Assembly: GCA_047638695.1 (NCBI GenBank) | Contig: JBLINY010000050.1 | Location: forward strand, 1 to 29,960 | Length of the DNA: 29,960 nucleotides | Source: JAHECQ01 sp047638695 | Lineage (GTDB): Bacteria; Actinomycetota; Acidimicrobiia; Acidimicrobiales; SZUA-35 | Direction: 5' to 3' | In this document: positions 7,378-15,933 of the stretch, piece by piece | How positions within the stretch are numbered: the first letter of the stretch is position 1 | Layout: the number at the start of each line of letters is the position of its first letter | Position numbers and translations under genes: made by a program | The notes under the pieces: generated by a model | Told to the model about the DNA's origin: nothing | Database searches by the model: none | What the model saw: only the letters and a program-made list of their open reading frames with translations

Positions 7378-9480
7378 CTAGTTGGCCGTCATCGTGACGA
7401 CCGTGTCTTCACTGACAGCAAGGCCGTCAAGCGCGCTACTCACCGGGTTGCTGTCACAGTCGTAAGCCTCAGCAATCATCGTTCCCTCGGGAAGGAACAG
7501 ATCCTTCGAGTCGCCCGGAAAGAGGGTCTCTTCAGTACCGAGCTCATCCAGACCGACGTCTGACGAACCGAGCGGATTCACGGCCAGAAAGCAGACCTCG
7601 ACGTCAGTCGAGTTCACGAAGGTAACGGTGTGCACCGGAACCGGAGCAGCGGTGACCTCGATGGCTTCAATGAACGCAATCTCACCCTCGACTAGAAAGG
7701 CGATCTCGTACAAGCCGGGTACGAAGCCCGCCTCTTCGGTCGCACAAACCCAAAAGTCCGTGCCGTCGGCCTCACCCTCCCAGGGCTGGTTGAAGAAGCT
7801 GTACTTATCGCTGACCTCGTCGTTGACAATCCAGATTGCGTCCCATTGGGCACCGGGCACCATGTTGGCCCAGTTGATCCAAAAACAGAGCTCGGTGTCA
7901 GTCGAATTCGCAGTGACAATGAAGTCGGTGTTTTCTTCGACGTCGGCCACACTTCTGCTGAAAGCAGGAAGGTAGAAGTAGAGGTTGCTCACATCGACCG
8001 ATTGGGTCGGTGCTGGGGCAAACGTGATCGGCGACGCCGTCTTTGCCTCTTCTAACAGTGGCCGAGCCAGGTTCACCGGACGGATGCCGTTGAGAAAGCC
8101 ACCGAAAGGAACACACTGGTCGCTGCCGTTCACTACTCCGTCGCCGTTGGTGTCGGTGATCACTCGGCAGTCGACGATTGGGCTCTCGCTGCTGGCGCCA
8201 CCCTGGGTCGGGATGCCGATCAGCTCGCCCTCGTCATTCACGGCCGTGCCGCCACTATTGCCACCGGCGATGGTGGCGTCAGTCTTGATCCAAGAACGAT
8301 CGCCAACACCGGCTTGGGCCGTGAAGCCTGCGACCGAACCGTTGGTGAAGGTAATCGTCTCGCCTCCGATACCGGGATAACCCAGGATGCGGATGTCGTC
8401 GCCGATCAGAACGGCATCGCTGTCACCAATCGCCGTTGCCACGAATGACTCACTTACTGGCGAGCCGTCGAGGTTGCGGACGGCCCGAACGACGGCGAGA
8501 TCGAGTTCAGGATCGACGGCAAGAAGATCGGCCTCGAAGGCAGGAACGGGTGGCACTCCCGAGTCGTCGGTGATGGCGATGATGATCTTGCTGTAAGGAC
8601 AGAAGTCGTCGCGTGCAACGACATGGGCGTTTGTGAGGATGGTGCCGTCGGATTCGACGATGGTTCCTGAACCAGAACACAGCCCGTTGCCGTCGTCATC
8701 GGTGAGGATCACCATCACGGTGGACGTGGCCAGCTCGGCGACCGTGCGAGGAACAAACGCGGTGGTTGTCGTCTCAGCCACAGTCGTTGTTGTGATAGCA
8801 GCGACCGTGGTGACGGGAGCGGCTTCATCGCCGCCCCGTGTGCCGGCATACACACCGCCACCGACCAGTGCGGCCAAGAGCACGCCGGCACCGGCGAAAA
8901 GCCCGAAACGTTTGGAGTTGCCCGATGACCCAGCTGCAGCGGGGGTTGCGTAGTGGCTGGGCGGCGAGCCACCGGCTCCCGATGGAGTCGGGGGCGTTGA
9001 AGGGACGAACGGGGCCGAAGGTCCCGGTTGCGGAGGTGGCGGCTGGACGAGCGGCGGCTGGGTGGCGGGCGAGTACGCCGGTGTTGGCGGTGTCAGTGGA
9101 GGGGAGGCGGCTGGAACCTGCGGCGTTGGTGGGATGGATGCCGGCGGCGTGGGCGGCGTCTGGTTGGGCAGCGGCCGGACGTCGGGATGCACACGACTGG
9201 GGATGGGCATCGTTGCCGGCTGAGCCGGGCGTTCGTAGCGCGTTTCTACAGGGGTTTCGTCGGCAGGGGTTTCGTCGGCAGGGGTTTCGTCGGCAGGGCG
9301 TTCGTCGGCAGGCGGCTGAGGGGTTGGGGTGGGAGTTGGGGCAGCCGGAGGAGGCTGGACCTCGGGCGCGGCCTCGCCCGGGCGCCGTGGTGGTTGAGGT
9401 GCCTGGGGTTCTCCACTGTCCGTCACAAACTCTGACGATAGAAGCTCTGTCCGCCCTCCGATAGGTCTGTTGCCCAACAA
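7378..9480 (-). CDS. Membrane-anchored trypsin-like serine protease (HtrA-like catalytic domain)
   Basis: A 700-aa protein. Residues 1-190 are a proline-rich cytoplasmic region with an ADETP repeat at about 63-77, and one membrane helix spans about 192-213. An extracytoplasmic chymotrypsin-fold protease covers about 245-470. The triad is visible as TNAHVV (His286), ELDLAVVR (Asp327) and GGNSGG (Ser409). No PDZ domain follows. Instead the C-terminal part (about 480-700) is beta-rich with aromatic and cysteine motifs and may bind a partner or substrate. The layout suggests a cell-surface quality-control or regulatory protease. The start at 9480 is preceded by GGGGA; GTG 9426 is an alternative. 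Confidence 0.88.
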   Translation of the reverse strand: MLGNRPIGGRTELLSSEFVTDSGEPQAPQPPRRPGEAAPEVQPPPAAPTPTPTPQPPADERPADETPADETPADETPVETRYERPAQPATMPIPSRVHPDVRPLPNQTPPTPPASIPPTPQVPAASPPLTPPTPAYSPATQPPLVQPPPPQPGPSAPFVPSTPPTPSGAGGSPPSHYATPAAAGSSGNSKRFGLFAGAGVLLAALVGGGVYAGTRGGDEAAPVTTVAAITTTTVAETTTTAFVPRTVAELATSTVMVILTDDDGNGLCSGSGTIVESDGTILTNAHVVARDDFCPYSKIIIAITDDSGVPPVPAFEADLLAVDPELDLAVVRAVRNLDGSPVSESFVATAIGDSDAVLIGDDIRILGYPGIGGETITFTNGSVAGFTAQAGVGDRSWIKTDATIAGGNSGGTAVNDEGELIGIPTQGGASSESPIVDCRVITDTNGDGVVNGSDQCVPFGGFLNGIRPVNLARPLLEEAKTASPITFAPAPTQSVDVSNLYFYLPAFSRSVADVEENTDFIVTANSTDTELCFWINWANMVPGAQWDAIWIVNDEVSDKYSFFNQPWEGEADGTDFWVCATEEAGFVPGLYEIAFLVEGEIAFIEAIEVTAAPVPVHTVTFVNSTDVEVCFLAVNPLGSSDVGLDELGTEETLFPGDSKDLFLPEGTMIAEAYDCDSNPVSSALDGLAVSEDTVVTMTAN
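9251..9310. repeat. 15-bp tandem repeat, four units
   Basis: Three exact copies of GGGGTTTCGTCGGCA (9251, 9266, 9281) are followed by one variant copy (9296). They lie in the proline-rich coding region of the protease gene and encode the ADETP repeats on the - strand. Because the unit is 15 bp, changes in copy number keep the frame. Confidence 0.9.
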
Positions 9481-9542
9481 CGGGGATGTCCCCTACCGCC
9501 TGCTACTGCTCGAGCGACGGGTGTCCTAGACAGATGACTGTC

Positions 9543-10970
9543 CTAGATGGCGAAGCCGCCTAGCTTCACTTCGAGGTACTCGGCGATGCCCTCGTGACCG
9601 CCCTCACGACCCAAACCAGAATCGCCCATCCCACCGAATGGAGCGGCAGCCGATGTGGGATTCACGTCATTGATGCCAATGATTCCGAATCGCAGGCCTT
9701 CGAATGTCCGCATCGCCGTTTTCAGGTTCTGGGTGTAGACGTAGGCAGCCAGTCCGTAGTTCGTGTCGTTGGCTTTCTCGATCACGGTGTCGACGTCGTC
9801 GTAGGTGATCACGGGAGCCACCGGGCCGAAGGTTTCTTCCCGGTAGATGGTCATGTCGTCGGTGATCCCGGTTACCAACGTCGGAGCGAAGAAGTGACCG
9901 GCGGCGTAGTCGCCCTCGAGCAAGCGGGTACCGCCAACTGGCACGGCAGCACCCTTGGCGATGGCGTCTTCTACCTGTCGTTCCACCTTCGCCACTGCCG
10001 CATCATTCACTAGCGGACCAACACCGACGCCCTCGTCCATGCCGTTGCCTGCACGAACCTTGCCGATGCGAGCGGTGAGCGTTTCATGGAACGCATCAGC
10101 GCCGCTCTCGTGGATGTAGAGGCGGTTAGGACTGATGCATGCCTGACCGGAGTTGAGGAACTTGAGGGCGGCTGCGCCCTTGGCTGCATGAACCGGGTCG
10201 GCGTCGGGGAACACGATGAAGGGGGCGTGACCGCCCAGCTCGACCGACACCCGCTTGAGGTTGCCGGCAGCCTTGCCAGCCAACATCTTGCCCACCGCAG
10301 TGCTGCCAGTGAAGGTCAGCTTGCGCACGCGCTCATCAGAGGTAAACACCTCGCCGATTGGCTTCGGGTCGAGAGCGGTAACCAGGTTGACGACCCCGGG
10401 TGGAAAGCCGGCGTCATGGAATACAGCGAAGATGGCCTTTGCGCACAGCGGCGTGGCCTCGGCAGCCTTCAGGACCAGGGTGCAACCGGCGGCGACGGCC
10501 GGCCCCATCTTCCGTGTCAGCATCGACATCGGGTAGTTCCACGGCGTGATGGCGGCGACCACACCCACGGGTTGCTTGAGTACGAGGAACCGCTGGTCGG
10601 CCCTGGCCGATGGCAGCCACTCCCCCGCGATCCGCTTGGCCTCTTCTGCGTACCAGCGAAGGAAGTCGGCGCCGTATTTGACCTCGGCCGCGCTCGCCTT
10701 CAGCGGCTTGCCCTGCTCCTTGGTCATGAGCTCGGCCAACTCACCGCTGCGTTCGGTCATCAGCTGCCAGGCTTTGTACAACAGGTCAGAACGCTCATAT
10801 GCGGTGGTCGATGCCCATGAACCGAACGCTGCATCGGCAGCAGCGATGGCTTGTTCGGCGTCAGCCGCGTTGCCGTCGGCGACTTCGCCGATCACCTCGC
10901 CGGTCGCCGGGTTGGTCACCTCGAACGTGCCACCCGAGATGGCATCGACCCACTCACCGTTGATGTACAT
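9543..10970 (-). CDS. gabD: NAD(P)-dependent succinate-semialdehyde dehydrogenase-type aldehyde dehydrogenase
   Basis: A complete 475-aa aldehyde dehydrogenase of the GabD-like group, which oxidises succinate semialdehyde or related aldehydes to the acid. Visible residues are the WNYP block (Asn145), the cofactor lysine in TLVLKAAE (Lys168), FTGSTAVGK, the general base Glu244 in VSVELGGHAP, the catalytic Cys278 in NSGQACISPNR and the EETFGPVAPV block. The C terminus, PFGGMGDSGLGREGG, is typical of SSADHs. Assignment to SSADH is by overall pattern; a related semialdehyde is possible. The protease gene follows 62 bp downstream on the same strand. A CATACT box ends 7 nt before the ATG. Confidence 0.85.
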   Translation of the reverse strand: MYINGEWVDAISGGTFEVTNPATGEVIGEVADGNAADAEQAIAAADAAFGSWASTTAYERSDLLYKAWQLMTERSGELAELMTKEQGKPLKASAAEVKYGADFLRWYAEEAKRIAGEWLPSARADQRFLVLKQPVGVVAAITPWNYPMSMLTRKMGPAVAAGCTLVLKAAEATPLCAKAIFAVFHDAGFPPGVVNLVTALDPKPIGEVFTSDERVRKLTFTGSTAVGKMLAGKAAGNLKRVSVELGGHAPFIVFPDADPVHAAKGAAALKFLNSGQACISPNRLYIHESGADAFHETLTARIGKVRAGNGMDEGVGVGPLVNDAAVAKVERQVEDAIAKGAAVPVGGTRLLEGDYAAGHFFAPTLVTGITDDMTIYREETFGPVAPVITYDDVDTVIEKANDTNYGLAAYVYTQNLKTAMRTFEGLRFGIIGINDVNPTSAAAPFGGMGDSGLGREGGHEGIAEYLEVKLGGFAI

Positions 10971-11012
10971 GACGACCAGTATGGCCCTACGTCGAACGCC
11001 TCTCGAATTCGA

Positions 11013-13703
11013 TCAGACGGCCGGCGCTGAACCGCGCCCGAACAGTCCCTTCACCTTGGCGAACAGCCAGCGGGAGGGCGGCACCAGGGCCAAGTAGTAG
11101 AACGGAAAACTGACCAGCACCAGGATGGTGGAGGCGATCAGCCCGAACATGATGGTGAAGCTGAGTGCCTCCCAGAACGGATCGCTCAGCGCCAGCGGAG
11201 CCAGGCCCACAACGGTGGTGGCCGTTGTCGCCACCAGCGGGCGGAAGCGGGTTTGCACGGCGATGGCAATCGACTCGGCGTTCCCCGCACCTTCTCGCCA
11301 GGCTCGGTTGGCGGCATCGGTAAGGAGGATGGTGTTGTTCACGACCACACCGATCAAACCGATCAGGCCGATCACCACGAAGAAACTGATCGGATTGTCG
11401 CTGAGTCGCAGAGCGGTGAACACGCCGAACAGTCCGAAGGGGATGGCCAGCATGATCAGGATCGGCTGCACGATCGAACGGAACAGCACCACCAGCAGGC
11501 CAAGCATGCCCAGGAGAGCGAACTGGAGGGCGACGCCGGCTGATGCAAAGCCCTCCTGGTTCTCTGACTCCTGGCCGAAGTCGAACTTCAGAGCGTCGGT
11601 GACGAGGCCTCGACTGGCGAGGTCCGACTCGGGGTGCAGTTCCAACACCTTGTTCTCGGTTGCATCCAGCAACGCGGTGACGTCTTCCGCATCGAATCGT
11701 GCCCGCACTTCGATGATTCGCTCGCCGTCAGACCGGGCCACCTGACCGTCGGTCGACACCGTGGCTTCGATGATGCGGGCAAGGTCGCCGTTGGCTCGCT
11801 CGACGTCCGCTCCCTCGAGTTCGGTCGCCAGGGTGAAGGCCAATTCGTTGGCCGCCGCCGGATCGTTGTCGGCTCGAATCTGCACAGCGAAGGGGAACTC
11901 TTCGCTTGGCGGGCCATTGTCGACCTGGCTGACGCTCGGCCGCATGCCGTCGATTCCCTGCAGCTGCTCTTCGATTTGGGCCGCGAACTCTTTGGCCGTC
12001 GGTTCACGGTCGTTGAAGTTCGTGAGATCGACGAAGACGTTCACGCCGCCGGGACCGCTAAACACGTAGGCCGCCGATACCAAGTCGTCCCGCAGCACAT
12101 CGAGCATGGCGGCATCAACCTGATCGGCCAGTACTTGGGCCTCGGGAAGCTCGGTGCCCGGGTCGAAGTCGGCGGCAACGAAGATGTTGTTCGAGTCTTT
12201 GGAGGGCGGGAAGATGTTGAAGGTCAGTCCGCCAGCCACGATAACGGCGGCGAAGATTACGCCGAGCGAGAACACCACCGACACCACGCCCACGGCGATG
12301 CCACCAACGCGATTGGTTTCGACCAACCGAATCATGCGGCCGAGTGCGCTTGCCACCGAAGTCTGGGCTCGTACGACGGGCGATGAGCTGCCCTGACCCT
12401 TGAGAAGAAAGCCAGCGGCCAGGGCCGAGATCAGGGTGATGGACAAGAAGAACGACATCAGCAACGCCACGATGACCGTGACCGGCATGATGCGGATGAA
12501 CTCACCAAGGATGCCGGTGACGAACAGCATCGGAGCGAACACCAGAACGGTGGTGAGCGTGCCGGCCAGCGATGCTGTGCCCACCCGATCGATGGCGACC
12601 CGCACGACATCGGCTGGTTCAACGGCCGTATCACGATTCGCATCAATCGCCTCGGCGATCACCACCGCGTCGTCCACCAATAGTCCAAGAGTGAGGATGA
12701 GGGCGAACAGGGTGATCGTGTTGAGCGACTGACCCAGGAACATCAGCGCCAGCAGGGTGGCGGCCATCACCGTCACCATGAACGCAGCGGTGATCACCGA
12801 AGTACGCCAACCAATCAACAAAAGGCTCACGACGGCGACGGCGATAAGACCGGTGAGGAGGTTGCTCTGGAGATTGCTGAGCTGCAGGCGGATGTCTTTG
12901 GCGAAATCGGCCGTGATGCGGGGCTCGAAGCCATCGCTAACCGGTGCCGTCTCAAGCAGGCCAGCGACCGTGTCGCTGAGCTCGAGGGTGTCGAGACCGG
13001 TATCGGATCGGTCGACGCCGATATGGATGGCCGACCCGAACCCGTCGTCTCCCTCAAGGAAGACCCGGGTAAACGATGTCTGCCGGAGTTCGGCCTCACC
13101 GGTCGCGATATCGAATGCATCGGTGAACTGCGATTGAGGGTCGGCCACGGCGATGTCGGCACTGGCCTCGAGATGCGCCGCTACCGCTATCGCCTCCGCC
13201 TCGAGATCTTGATCGTCGCCGCCACCGACATTGACGACCGAGACAAGAAGGTCGAATTCGTTCAAGAAGCCGGCCGCGTCGAGTTCGGTGTAGGTGATTT
13301 CGACTTGATCGGGAACGACTCCCTCGTGGATGCCCTCGATGGCGGCGACGCCCTCGGCTGACGAGAAGCTGCTGTTGAATTCAACGATGAGGGAGGCGAA
13401 GTTGCGGCCGGCGAAGGCTTCGACCCCCTCGACGCCATCGACGGCCAAGATGGCCTCGGTCAGCGGCTTGGACACGTCGGCATCGACGGCCTCGGGGTCG
13501 TCAGCGAAGTAGGGGCCCTGCACGAAGACGATCGGGGTGTTGATCGGTGGGAATCCCTCGCGGTCGAGTCCGGAAAGATAGGCGTAGCCGCCCGCCGCCA
13601 GCAGCAGGATCCACAGGCCGATGGTGACCTTCCAATACCTAGCGGCCGCGACCGCCAAGATCGTGAGTGGCTTGCCGGATGGGCCGAGCTCTACCGATGT
13701 CAC
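11013..13703 (-). CDS. RND-family efflux permease
   Basis: An 896-aa proton-driven permease of the AcrB/MexB-like RND superfamily. It has one N-terminal helix (about 24-44), a large extracytoplasmic loop, a helix block with the proton-relay acidic pair (LTLGLLVDDAVVIAEAID), a second loop and a C-terminal helix block with GLIGVVVNNTILLTDAANR. Loops are short compared with AcrB (about 1040 aa), and no membrane-fusion or outer-membrane partner is next to it, which fits an actinobacterium with one membrane. The substrate is unknown. The start is GTG 13703, exactly 6 nt after a TAGTTT -10 box, so the mRNA is probably leaderless. It is divergent from the homocysteine methyltransferase gene. Confidence 0.88.
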   Translation of the reverse strand: MTSVELGPSGKPLTILAVAAARYWKVTIGLWILLLAAGGYAYLSGLDREGFPPINTPIVFVQGPYFADDPEAVDADVSKPLTEAILAVDGVEGVEAFAGRNFASLIVEFNSSFSSAEGVAAIEGIHEGVVPDQVEITYTELDAAGFLNEFDLLVSVVNVGGGDDQDLEAEAIAVAAHLEASADIAVADPQSQFTDAFDIATGEAELRQTSFTRVFLEGDDGFGSAIHIGVDRSDTGLDTLELSDTVAGLLETAPVSDGFEPRITADFAKDIRLQLSNLQSNLLTGLIAVAVVSLLLIGWRTSVITAAFMVTVMAATLLALMFLGQSLNTITLFALILTLGLLVDDAVVIAEAIDANRDTAVEPADVVRVAIDRVGTASLAGTLTTVLVFAPMLFVTGILGEFIRIMPVTVIVALLMSFFLSITLISALAAGFLLKGQGSSSPVVRAQTSVASALGRMIRLVETNRVGGIAVGVVSVVFSLGVIFAAVIVAGGLTFNIFPPSKDSNNIFVAADFDPGTELPEAQVLADQVDAAMLDVLRDDLVSAAYVFSGPGGVNVFVDLTNFNDREPTAKEFAAQIEEQLQGIDGMRPSVSQVDNGPPSEEFPFAVQIRADNDPAAANELAFTLATELEGADVERANGDLARIIEATVSTDGQVARSDGERIIEVRARFDAEDVTALLDATENKVLELHPESDLASRGLVTDALKFDFGQESENQEGFASAGVALQFALLGMLGLLVVLFRSIVQPILIMLAIPFGLFGVFTALRLSDNPISFFVVIGLIGLIGVVVNNTILLTDAANRAWREGAGNAESIAIAVQTRFRPLVATTATTVVGLAPLALSDPFWEALSFTIMFGLIASTILVLVSFPFYYLALVPPSRWLFAKVKGLFGRGSAPAV

Positions 13704-13709
13704 GCCGCC

Positions 13710-13715
13710 AAACTA
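13710..13715 (-). promoter_or_regulatory. -10 box (TAGTTT) for leaderless RND permease mRNA
   Basis: TAGTTT on the - strand is followed by six bases and then the GTG start at 13703. This is the TANNNT-N6-start layout of actinobacterial leaderless promoters. No Shine-Dalgarno sequence precedes the GTG. Confidence 0.55.
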
Positions 13716-13738
13716 CTCACTGCCCGTACATCGCGTCG

Positions 13739-13752
13739 CACCAAATTTGGTG
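13739..13752. promoter_or_regulatory. Perfect 14-bp palindrome between divergent genes
   Basis: CACCAAATTTGGTG is its own reverse complement. It lies between the two divergent -10 boxes (13710-13715 and 13806-13811), a natural place for an operator controlling one or both genes. No regulator gene is adjacent. Confidence 0.5.
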
Positions 13753-13805
13753 TGATTTGCGACCTACTAGGCACGCCGAACTGTCTCGTTTCCGGCAGCG
13801 CTGAA

Positions 13806-13811
13806 TATTCT
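13806..13811 (+). promoter_or_regulatory. -10 box (TATTCT) for leaderless homocysteine methyltransferase mRNA
   Basis: TATTCT is followed by GAACCA and then GTG at 13818. The spacing matches a transcription start on the first base of the start codon, and this supports choosing GTG 13818 over the upstream GTG at 13752. Confidence 0.55.
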
Positions 13812-13817
13812 GAACCA

Positions 13818-14732
13818 GTGGCGAACAGCATCACAGTCATCGACGGGGGTATGGGCAAGGAGCTCAAGCGCATCGGGGCACCGTTCCGACAGCCGGAGTG
13901 GTCGGCGCTCGCGTTGATCGATGCTCCCGACCTGGTGCTGGAAGCACACGAATCCTTGATCGATGCCGGCGCCGAGGTCATAACTACCAACGCCTTTGCC
14001 GTCGTGCCCTTCCACATTGGCGACGAGCGATTCGACACGATCGGCGGCGACCTGGTCGAGGTGGCCGCAGAGGTTGCCCGGGAAGCCGCCGACGAAGCCG
14101 AGCGCCCGGTGCTGGTTCCCGGATGCCTACCTTCGCTTTTCGGGTCGTATCAGCCCGAACTGTTCGACCCCGAGCGGGCACCGGAGATCATCGATCAGTT
14201 CATTAGTCGCCAGGCGCCATTTGTCGACCTGTGGATGGCAGAGACGCTGAGCTCCTTGGAGGAGTTCGATGCCGTCGTAGAGGGACTCGAGCGCCACGTC
14301 GCTGACGAAGGAGATGACCTTGAACTTTGGGCTTCGTTCACCGTTGCCGACAACTTATTGGGCGAGACCGCTACCGAAGCTGTCCTCCGATCGGGCGAGT
14401 CCATCGGCACTCTCGTCGAACACGTAGCCGGCCGCTGCTCGTCTCTGCTGTTCAACTGTTCGAATCCAGAGACAATCGACATCGCCATTGGGCAGCTGGC
14501 CGAAGCACTCGGTCCCAAGCCATCGATCGCGTTCGGTGCCTACGCCAACGCCATTGCTGACGTCGGCGAGATCTTAGCCAAGCAAGGTCTGCACGAAACC
14601 CGCAACGAGCTGACTCCCTCGGTGTACGCCAGACACGTAGCTGGCTGGATCGAGCAAGGTGCCACCATCGTCGGCGGATGTTGTGGCATCAACCCAGATC
14701 ACATCGCAGCATTGGTCGATCTTCAGAGCTGA
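13818..14732 (+). CDS. Homocysteine S-methyltransferase family protein
   Basis: A protein of about 304 aa forming the zinc-dependent TIM barrel of the homocysteine methyltransferases (MmuM/BHMT/MetH N-terminal domain). Seen are the N-terminal DGGMGKEL, the AGAEVITTNAF strand, PGCLPS, the first zinc cysteine in LLFNCSNPE and the paired zinc cysteines in VGGCCGINPDHI. Family members transfer a methyl group from S-methylmethionine, betaine or similar donors to homocysteine, giving methionine; the donor cannot be read here. It is monocistronic, and tRNA-Arg follows 44 bp after the stop. The start is GTG 13818, as set by the -10 box. Confidence 0.85.
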   Translation: MANSITVIDGGMGKELKRIGAPFRQPEWSALALIDAPDLVLEAHESLIDAGAEVITTNAFAVVPFHIGDERFDTIGGDLVEVAAEVAREAADEAERPVLVPGCLPSLFGSYQPELFDPERAPEIIDQFISRQAPFVDLWMAETLSSLEEFDAVVEGLERHVADEGDDLELWASFTVADNLLGETATEAVLRSGESIGTLVEHVAGRCSSLLFNCSNPETIDIAIGQLAEALGPKPSIAFGAYANAIADVGEILAKQGLHETRNELTPSVYARHVAGWIEQGATIVGGCCGINPDHIAALVDLQS

Positions 14733-14776
14733 CGAGCCGACCGATACCCTCATCGGCGGCCGAGAAGTTGGCCTTC

Positions 14777-14848
14777 GCCCCCGTAGCTCAGTGGATAGAG
14801 CATTGGTTTCCTAAACCATGTGCGGCAGTTCGATTCTGCCCGGGGGCA
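14777..14848 (+). tRNA. tRNA-Arg (anticodon CCT)
   Basis: A full cloverleaf without encoded CCA. The acceptor stem GCCCCCG/CGGGGGC pairs perfectly, the D arm is GCTC/GAGC, and the anticodon stem is TTGGT/ACCAT with a T-T mismatch at its first pair. The loop TTCCTAA has CCT at 34-36, the variable loop has 4 nt, and the T arm is GGCAG/CTGCC with loop TTCGATT. The length is 72 nt. Its 3' part (from 14808) is repeated at 17404, so the gene is the integration target of an inserted element. Confidence 0.95.
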
Positions 14849-14849
14849 C
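14808..14849 (+). repeat. Left attachment-site repeat (within tRNA-Arg)
   Basis: A 42-bp stretch from the anticodon loop to one base past the tRNA 3' end. It matches 17404-17445 at 41 of 42 positions; the one difference is C versus T at the variable-loop position (14823/17419). This copy keeps the tRNA intact. Confidence 0.88.
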
Positions 14850-14874
14850 TTAGATCGTGCCGCGTAGTATCGGA

Positions 14875-14892
14875 CCGTCCCTCTCTGGACGG
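14875..14892. terminator. Possible stem-loop between tRNA-Arg and parE
   Basis: CCGTCC and GGACGG can pair around a CTCTCT loop. It lies just beyond the parE stop and 26 bp beyond the tRNA, so it could end either transcript. There is no T run, and the stem is only six base pairs. Confidence 0.3.
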
Positions 14893-14899
14893 CCCCTAC

Positions 14900-15214
14900 T
14901 CACGGATCCCGAAGCGTCGTCGGGACGTCACGGCTGGCGTGAAGAACCCGCAACACGTCGAGACGATCGCTACGAACCAGATAGAAAATCAAGTACGGAA
15001 ACGCCTCGACTCGAAACGATCGCACGCCCGGCAGATCCAGCTCGAAAGCGAACCGAACTGACCCGAGCTCAGGGTGCAGTTCCAACTGCCGGATCGTTTG
15101 TTCCAGCTGATCAACGAATCGCGTTGCAACCTCTGCATCTGCTCCATCGACGTAGTAGCGGACTGCTTCGTCAACATCCTTCGTGGCCTTGCTGCGAAAA
15201 CGCGCTGGCAGCAC
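14900..15214 (-). CDS. parE: ParE/RelE-family toxin
   Basis: A toxin of about 104 aa with the RelE/ParE superfamily fold. It has an N-terminal ARFRSKATKDVDEAVRYY helix, RFVDQLEQTIRQLELHPELGS, the central RFAFELDLPGVRSFRVEAFPYLIFYLV beta hairpin and a C-terminal LRVLHASRDV strand. ParE toxins inhibit DNA gyrase and RelE members cut mRNA on the ribosome. A catalytic choice is not possible from sequence, but the ParD partner points to ParE. The start is GTG 15214, one base after the antitoxin TGA, so translation is coupled. A longer reading from 15331 would overlap parD almost completely and is unlikely. Confidence 0.85.
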   Translation of the reverse strand: MLPARFRSKATKDVDEAVRYYVDGADAEVATRFVDQLEQTIRQLELHPELGSVRFAFELDLPGVRSFRVEAFPYLIFYLVRSDRLDVLRVLHASRDVPTTLRDP

Positions 15215-15215
15215 C

Positions 15216-15449
15216 TCAGTCGCCGGCCGAGACCTTCCGACGAAGACCCTCGAAATAGGCCTCATCTCCCGGCCCCACCACATCGGACTCGAGCCCCTCG
15301 ACAATAAGCAGCCGCAGGTGCTGCCGCTCACGGTCTCGACGGATCAGATCTCGCACATACTCGCTCGTCGACCCGTACCCGCTCTGGCCAACACGATCAT
15401 CGACGAAGTCCTTGAGCTCGTCTGGCAAAGACACATTCATCGTCGTCAT
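15216..15449 (-). CDS. parD: ParD-family ribbon-helix-helix antitoxin
   Basis: A 77-aa antitoxin. The N-terminal MTTMNVSLPDELKDFVDDRV strand and helix and GSTSEYVRDLIRRDRERQ are the ParD/CopG ribbon-helix-helix DNA-binding domain. The C-terminal acidic tail (EGLESDVVGPGDEAYFEGLRRK) would wrap the toxin. It neutralises ParE and represses its own promoter. The ATG lies exactly 6 nt after a TAGACT -10 box, and an inverted repeat covers the -35 region. The parE toxin follows one base after the stop. Confidence 0.88.
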   Translation of the reverse strand: MTTMNVSLPDELKDFVDDRVGQSGYGSTSEYVRDLIRRDRERQHLRLLIVEGLESDVVGPGDEAYFEGLRRKVSAGD

Positions 15450-15455
15450 TTCATC

Positions 15456-15484
15456 AGTCTATTCGCCTATGGCAATCTTTGCCA
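15456..15484 (-). promoter_or_regulatory. parDE promoter with overlapping operator
   Basis: Reading on the - strand, TGGCAA (15484-15479) may act as the -35 box. It is followed by a 17-bp spacer, TAGACT (15461-15456), six bases and the parD ATG. The inverted repeat TGGCAA-3 nt-TTGCCA at 15470-15484 covers the -35 box, a fitting place for ParD autorepression. The mRNA would be leaderless. Confidence 0.5.
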
Positions 15485-15503
15485 AGGGCGGTCAACCACG
15501 AAA

Positions 15504-15523
15504 GTGTCCCACGTTTTGTCCCA
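15504..15523. repeat. Island internal repeat, copy 1 (two TGGGACA units)
   Basis: GTGTCCCACGTTTTGTCCCA matches 17252-17271 at 19 of 20 bases in the same orientation. On the - strand it reads as two TGGGACA units spaced 12 bp apart. Paired short repeats near an attachment site can be arm-type binding sites of a tyrosine integrase (inference). It lies in the gap between parD and the damaged vapC. Confidence 0.65.
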
Positions 15524-15588
15524 ACACCAGCCCCGTAGGCGAACCGGGTTTCCGACTGGGGATCTGGGGGATTTCGCTCAGTGTGAGG

Positions 15589-15933
15589 TCAGGGCAGGAG
15601 GTCGAGTGTCTCGCAATGGCTAGGTCGGACCACAGAGAAGTGCCTGCGGTCGATGGTCGCAACTGTTGTGATCTGTAGACGTTCTGCCGCCGCGATCACC
15701 GAAGCATCAACAGTGCCGAGCGGCATGTCATGGTATTGGTGCACGAGTTCGGCGATACGAATCCAATCTGCAGCCGCAATAGGTTCGATCACGAAGTCGC
15801 CGCCGGCGAGATCGCCAAGGAAACGAACTTCTGGCTCCGTGCCCAGCCGACTCGAAATGAGGTAGGCGACTTCGGTGATCACCGTCGAGTTAAGCGAGGC
15901 AAGAGATTCATAACCCTCAGTCAGCACCAACAA
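15589..15933 (-). pseudogene. vapC: VapC-type PIN-domain toxin, N-terminally damaged
   Basis: The PIN-domain C-terminal three quarters is clear: VITEVAYLISSRLG, EVRFLGDLAGGDF, ADWIRIAELVHQY, PLGTVDASVIAAAERL and TIDRRHFSVVRP. It is closely related to the vapC at 26004-26414. The reading frame has a TGA a few codons before the TTG at 15933, and the opening segment with the first catalytic aspartate is missing. A neighbouring frame (VIATYEPSALFVGAD, ending at a stop) looks like a distorted remnant of the N terminus. No VapB antitoxin is present upstream. I judge it an inactive relic. Confidence 0.75.

Noticed and set aside
8838..9464. Long + strand reading frames across the protease gene
   Set aside because: They mirror the proline-rich and repeat region on the opposite strand and have arginine/glycine-rich shadow composition without motifs.
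10086..10820. A 244-codon + strand frame opposite the aldehyde dehydrogenase
   Set aside because: Antisense shadow of a clearly conserved enzyme; no family resemblance or ribosome site.
14900..15331. Long 143-aa version of ParE
   Set aside because: It would overlap nearly half of parD; GTG 15214 gives the usual toxin length and one-base coupling to the antitoxin stop.
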